NCBI GenBank assembly: GCA_964528445.1
Contig: CAZGSL010000066.1
Location: 1 to 6,583 of the forward strand
Origin: JAXHMM01 sp964528445
GTDB taxonomy: Bacteria > Bacteroidota > Rhodothermia > Balneolales > Balneolaceae
Length of the DNA: 6,583 nucleotides
Direction of reading: 5' to 3'
Shown: in pieces, positions 6,203 to 6,583 of the stretch
Layout of the letters: every line of letters starts with the position of its first letter
Position numbering within the stretch: the stretch's first letter is position 1
The notes under the pieces: model-generated
The model's database searches: none
Seen by the model: only the letters and a program-made list of their open reading frames with translations
What the model was told of the DNA's origin: nothing
Position numbers and translations under genes: made by a program

Positions 6203-6583
6203 TCATTCGGTTTGATTGTCGAGAAGTTGATTTACTTCTCTTTTCAGTGAGTCAAAATCGATGGGTTTTGTAAAAAAGGCCTTTGCCCCTGATTTTTTCG
6301 CCTGGTATTGGGTTTTATCGTCCCCATAGGCAGAAATCATGCTCACTTTAATTTTGGGGTGTTGGGCTTTGATCGTTTCCAGAAGCTCCAAACCGGTCAT
6401 GCCCGGCATATTAATATCCGAAAATACATAGACCACATCCGGGGGCTGTTGGTTGTTAATCTCTTCAAGAGCTTCCTCCCCAGAGAAGGCAAACACAAGC
6501 TCTATTAAACCTTTTCTGATCTCTTTTCTGAATTTTTGCCTAAAAAGTATTTCAACATCACTTTCATCATCTACAACAAGAAA
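6203..6583 (-). CDS. Single-domain CheY-like response regulator (5' end beyond window)
   Basis: The frame is open from the right edge of the window and gives 126 visible residues. It lacks only the first few, because the visible sequence begins FLVVDDESD, normally at about residues 4-6 of a receiver. The acidic pair is visible residues 5-6, the phospho-acceptor Asp is visible residue 56 in SDINMP, the switch Ser is 84 in ISAYGD, and the conserved Lys is 106 in TKPIDF. There is no output domain after the last receiver helix, so it acts as a stand-alone phosphate carrier or protein-binding switch. It strongly resembles the receiver of the phosphatase gene, sharing QKFRK, GEEAL, SDINMP, SAYGD and TKPIDF. 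An internal GTG at 6496 is not the start, because it would remove the acidic pair. Local base composition is clearly AT-rich. Confidence 0.9.
   Translation of the reverse strand, partial: FLVVDDESDVEILFRQKFRKEIRKGLIELVFAFSGEEALEEINNQQPPDVVYVFSDINMPGMTGLELLETIKAQHPKIKVSMISAYGDDKTQYQAKKSGAKAFFTKPIDFDSLKREVNQLLDNQTE

Noticed and set aside
6203..6496. A 97-residue gene starting at the GTG at 6496
   Set aside because: The frame continues upstream to the window edge and encodes the receiver's VVDDE acidic pocket, so the GTG is an internal Val codon.

Overview
The window looks like a contig or scaffold from an assembled genome of the Bacteroidota / Rhodothermota-Balneolota kind. This placement is tentative. 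It rests on a Bacteroidota-style promoter match (TATATTTG) ahead of the rml genes, the absence of a Shine-Dalgarno sequence ahead of most genes, a modular Ig-like surface protein of a type common in these phyla, and the family of the histidine kinase. A run of 100 Ns (2185-2284) marks an unresolved assembly gap.

Layout. Positions 1-986 (minus) hold the N-terminal 328 residues of a secreted, multi-domain beta-rich surface protein. It starts at a TTG codon and runs off the left edge. A 211-bp divergent intergenic region (987-1197) carries a good promoter for the plus strand. Positions 1198-3461 (plus) are a tight rmlD-rmlC-rmlB cluster for three of the four steps from glucose-1-phosphate to dTDP-L-rhamnose. 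rmlC is interrupted by the gap and rmlA is not in the window. A short convergent gap (3462-3545) separates this from a minus-strand signalling cluster. In transcription order that cluster is a CheY-like receiver protein (6583 to 6203, its first few residues cut by the window edge), a soluble histidine kinase (6097 to 4748), and a receiver domain fused to a SpoIIE/RsbU-type PP2C phosphatase (4718 to 3546).

How the genes work together. The rml enzymes supply an activated sugar for surface polysaccharide or glycosylation, and the divergent neighbour is itself an exported protein. The signalling cluster reads as a phosphorelay. The kinase would phosphorylate one or both of two closely related receivers. 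One receiver controls a serine phosphatase, which in characterised systems dephosphorylates a STAS anti-sigma antagonist. No STAS protein, anti-sigma factor or sigma factor is visible here.

Base composition differs between the halves. The surface-protein and rml side is GC-rich (42 of 60 bases at 3121-3180), while the signalling side is poorer, falling to about 33 of 103 bases at 6481-6583. Nothing in the window shows an RNA gene, insertion sequence, CRISPR array or attachment site. The most unusual items are the kinase's unrecognised N-terminal domain and the kinase flanked by twin receivers. I did not find a clear case for a wholly new system.
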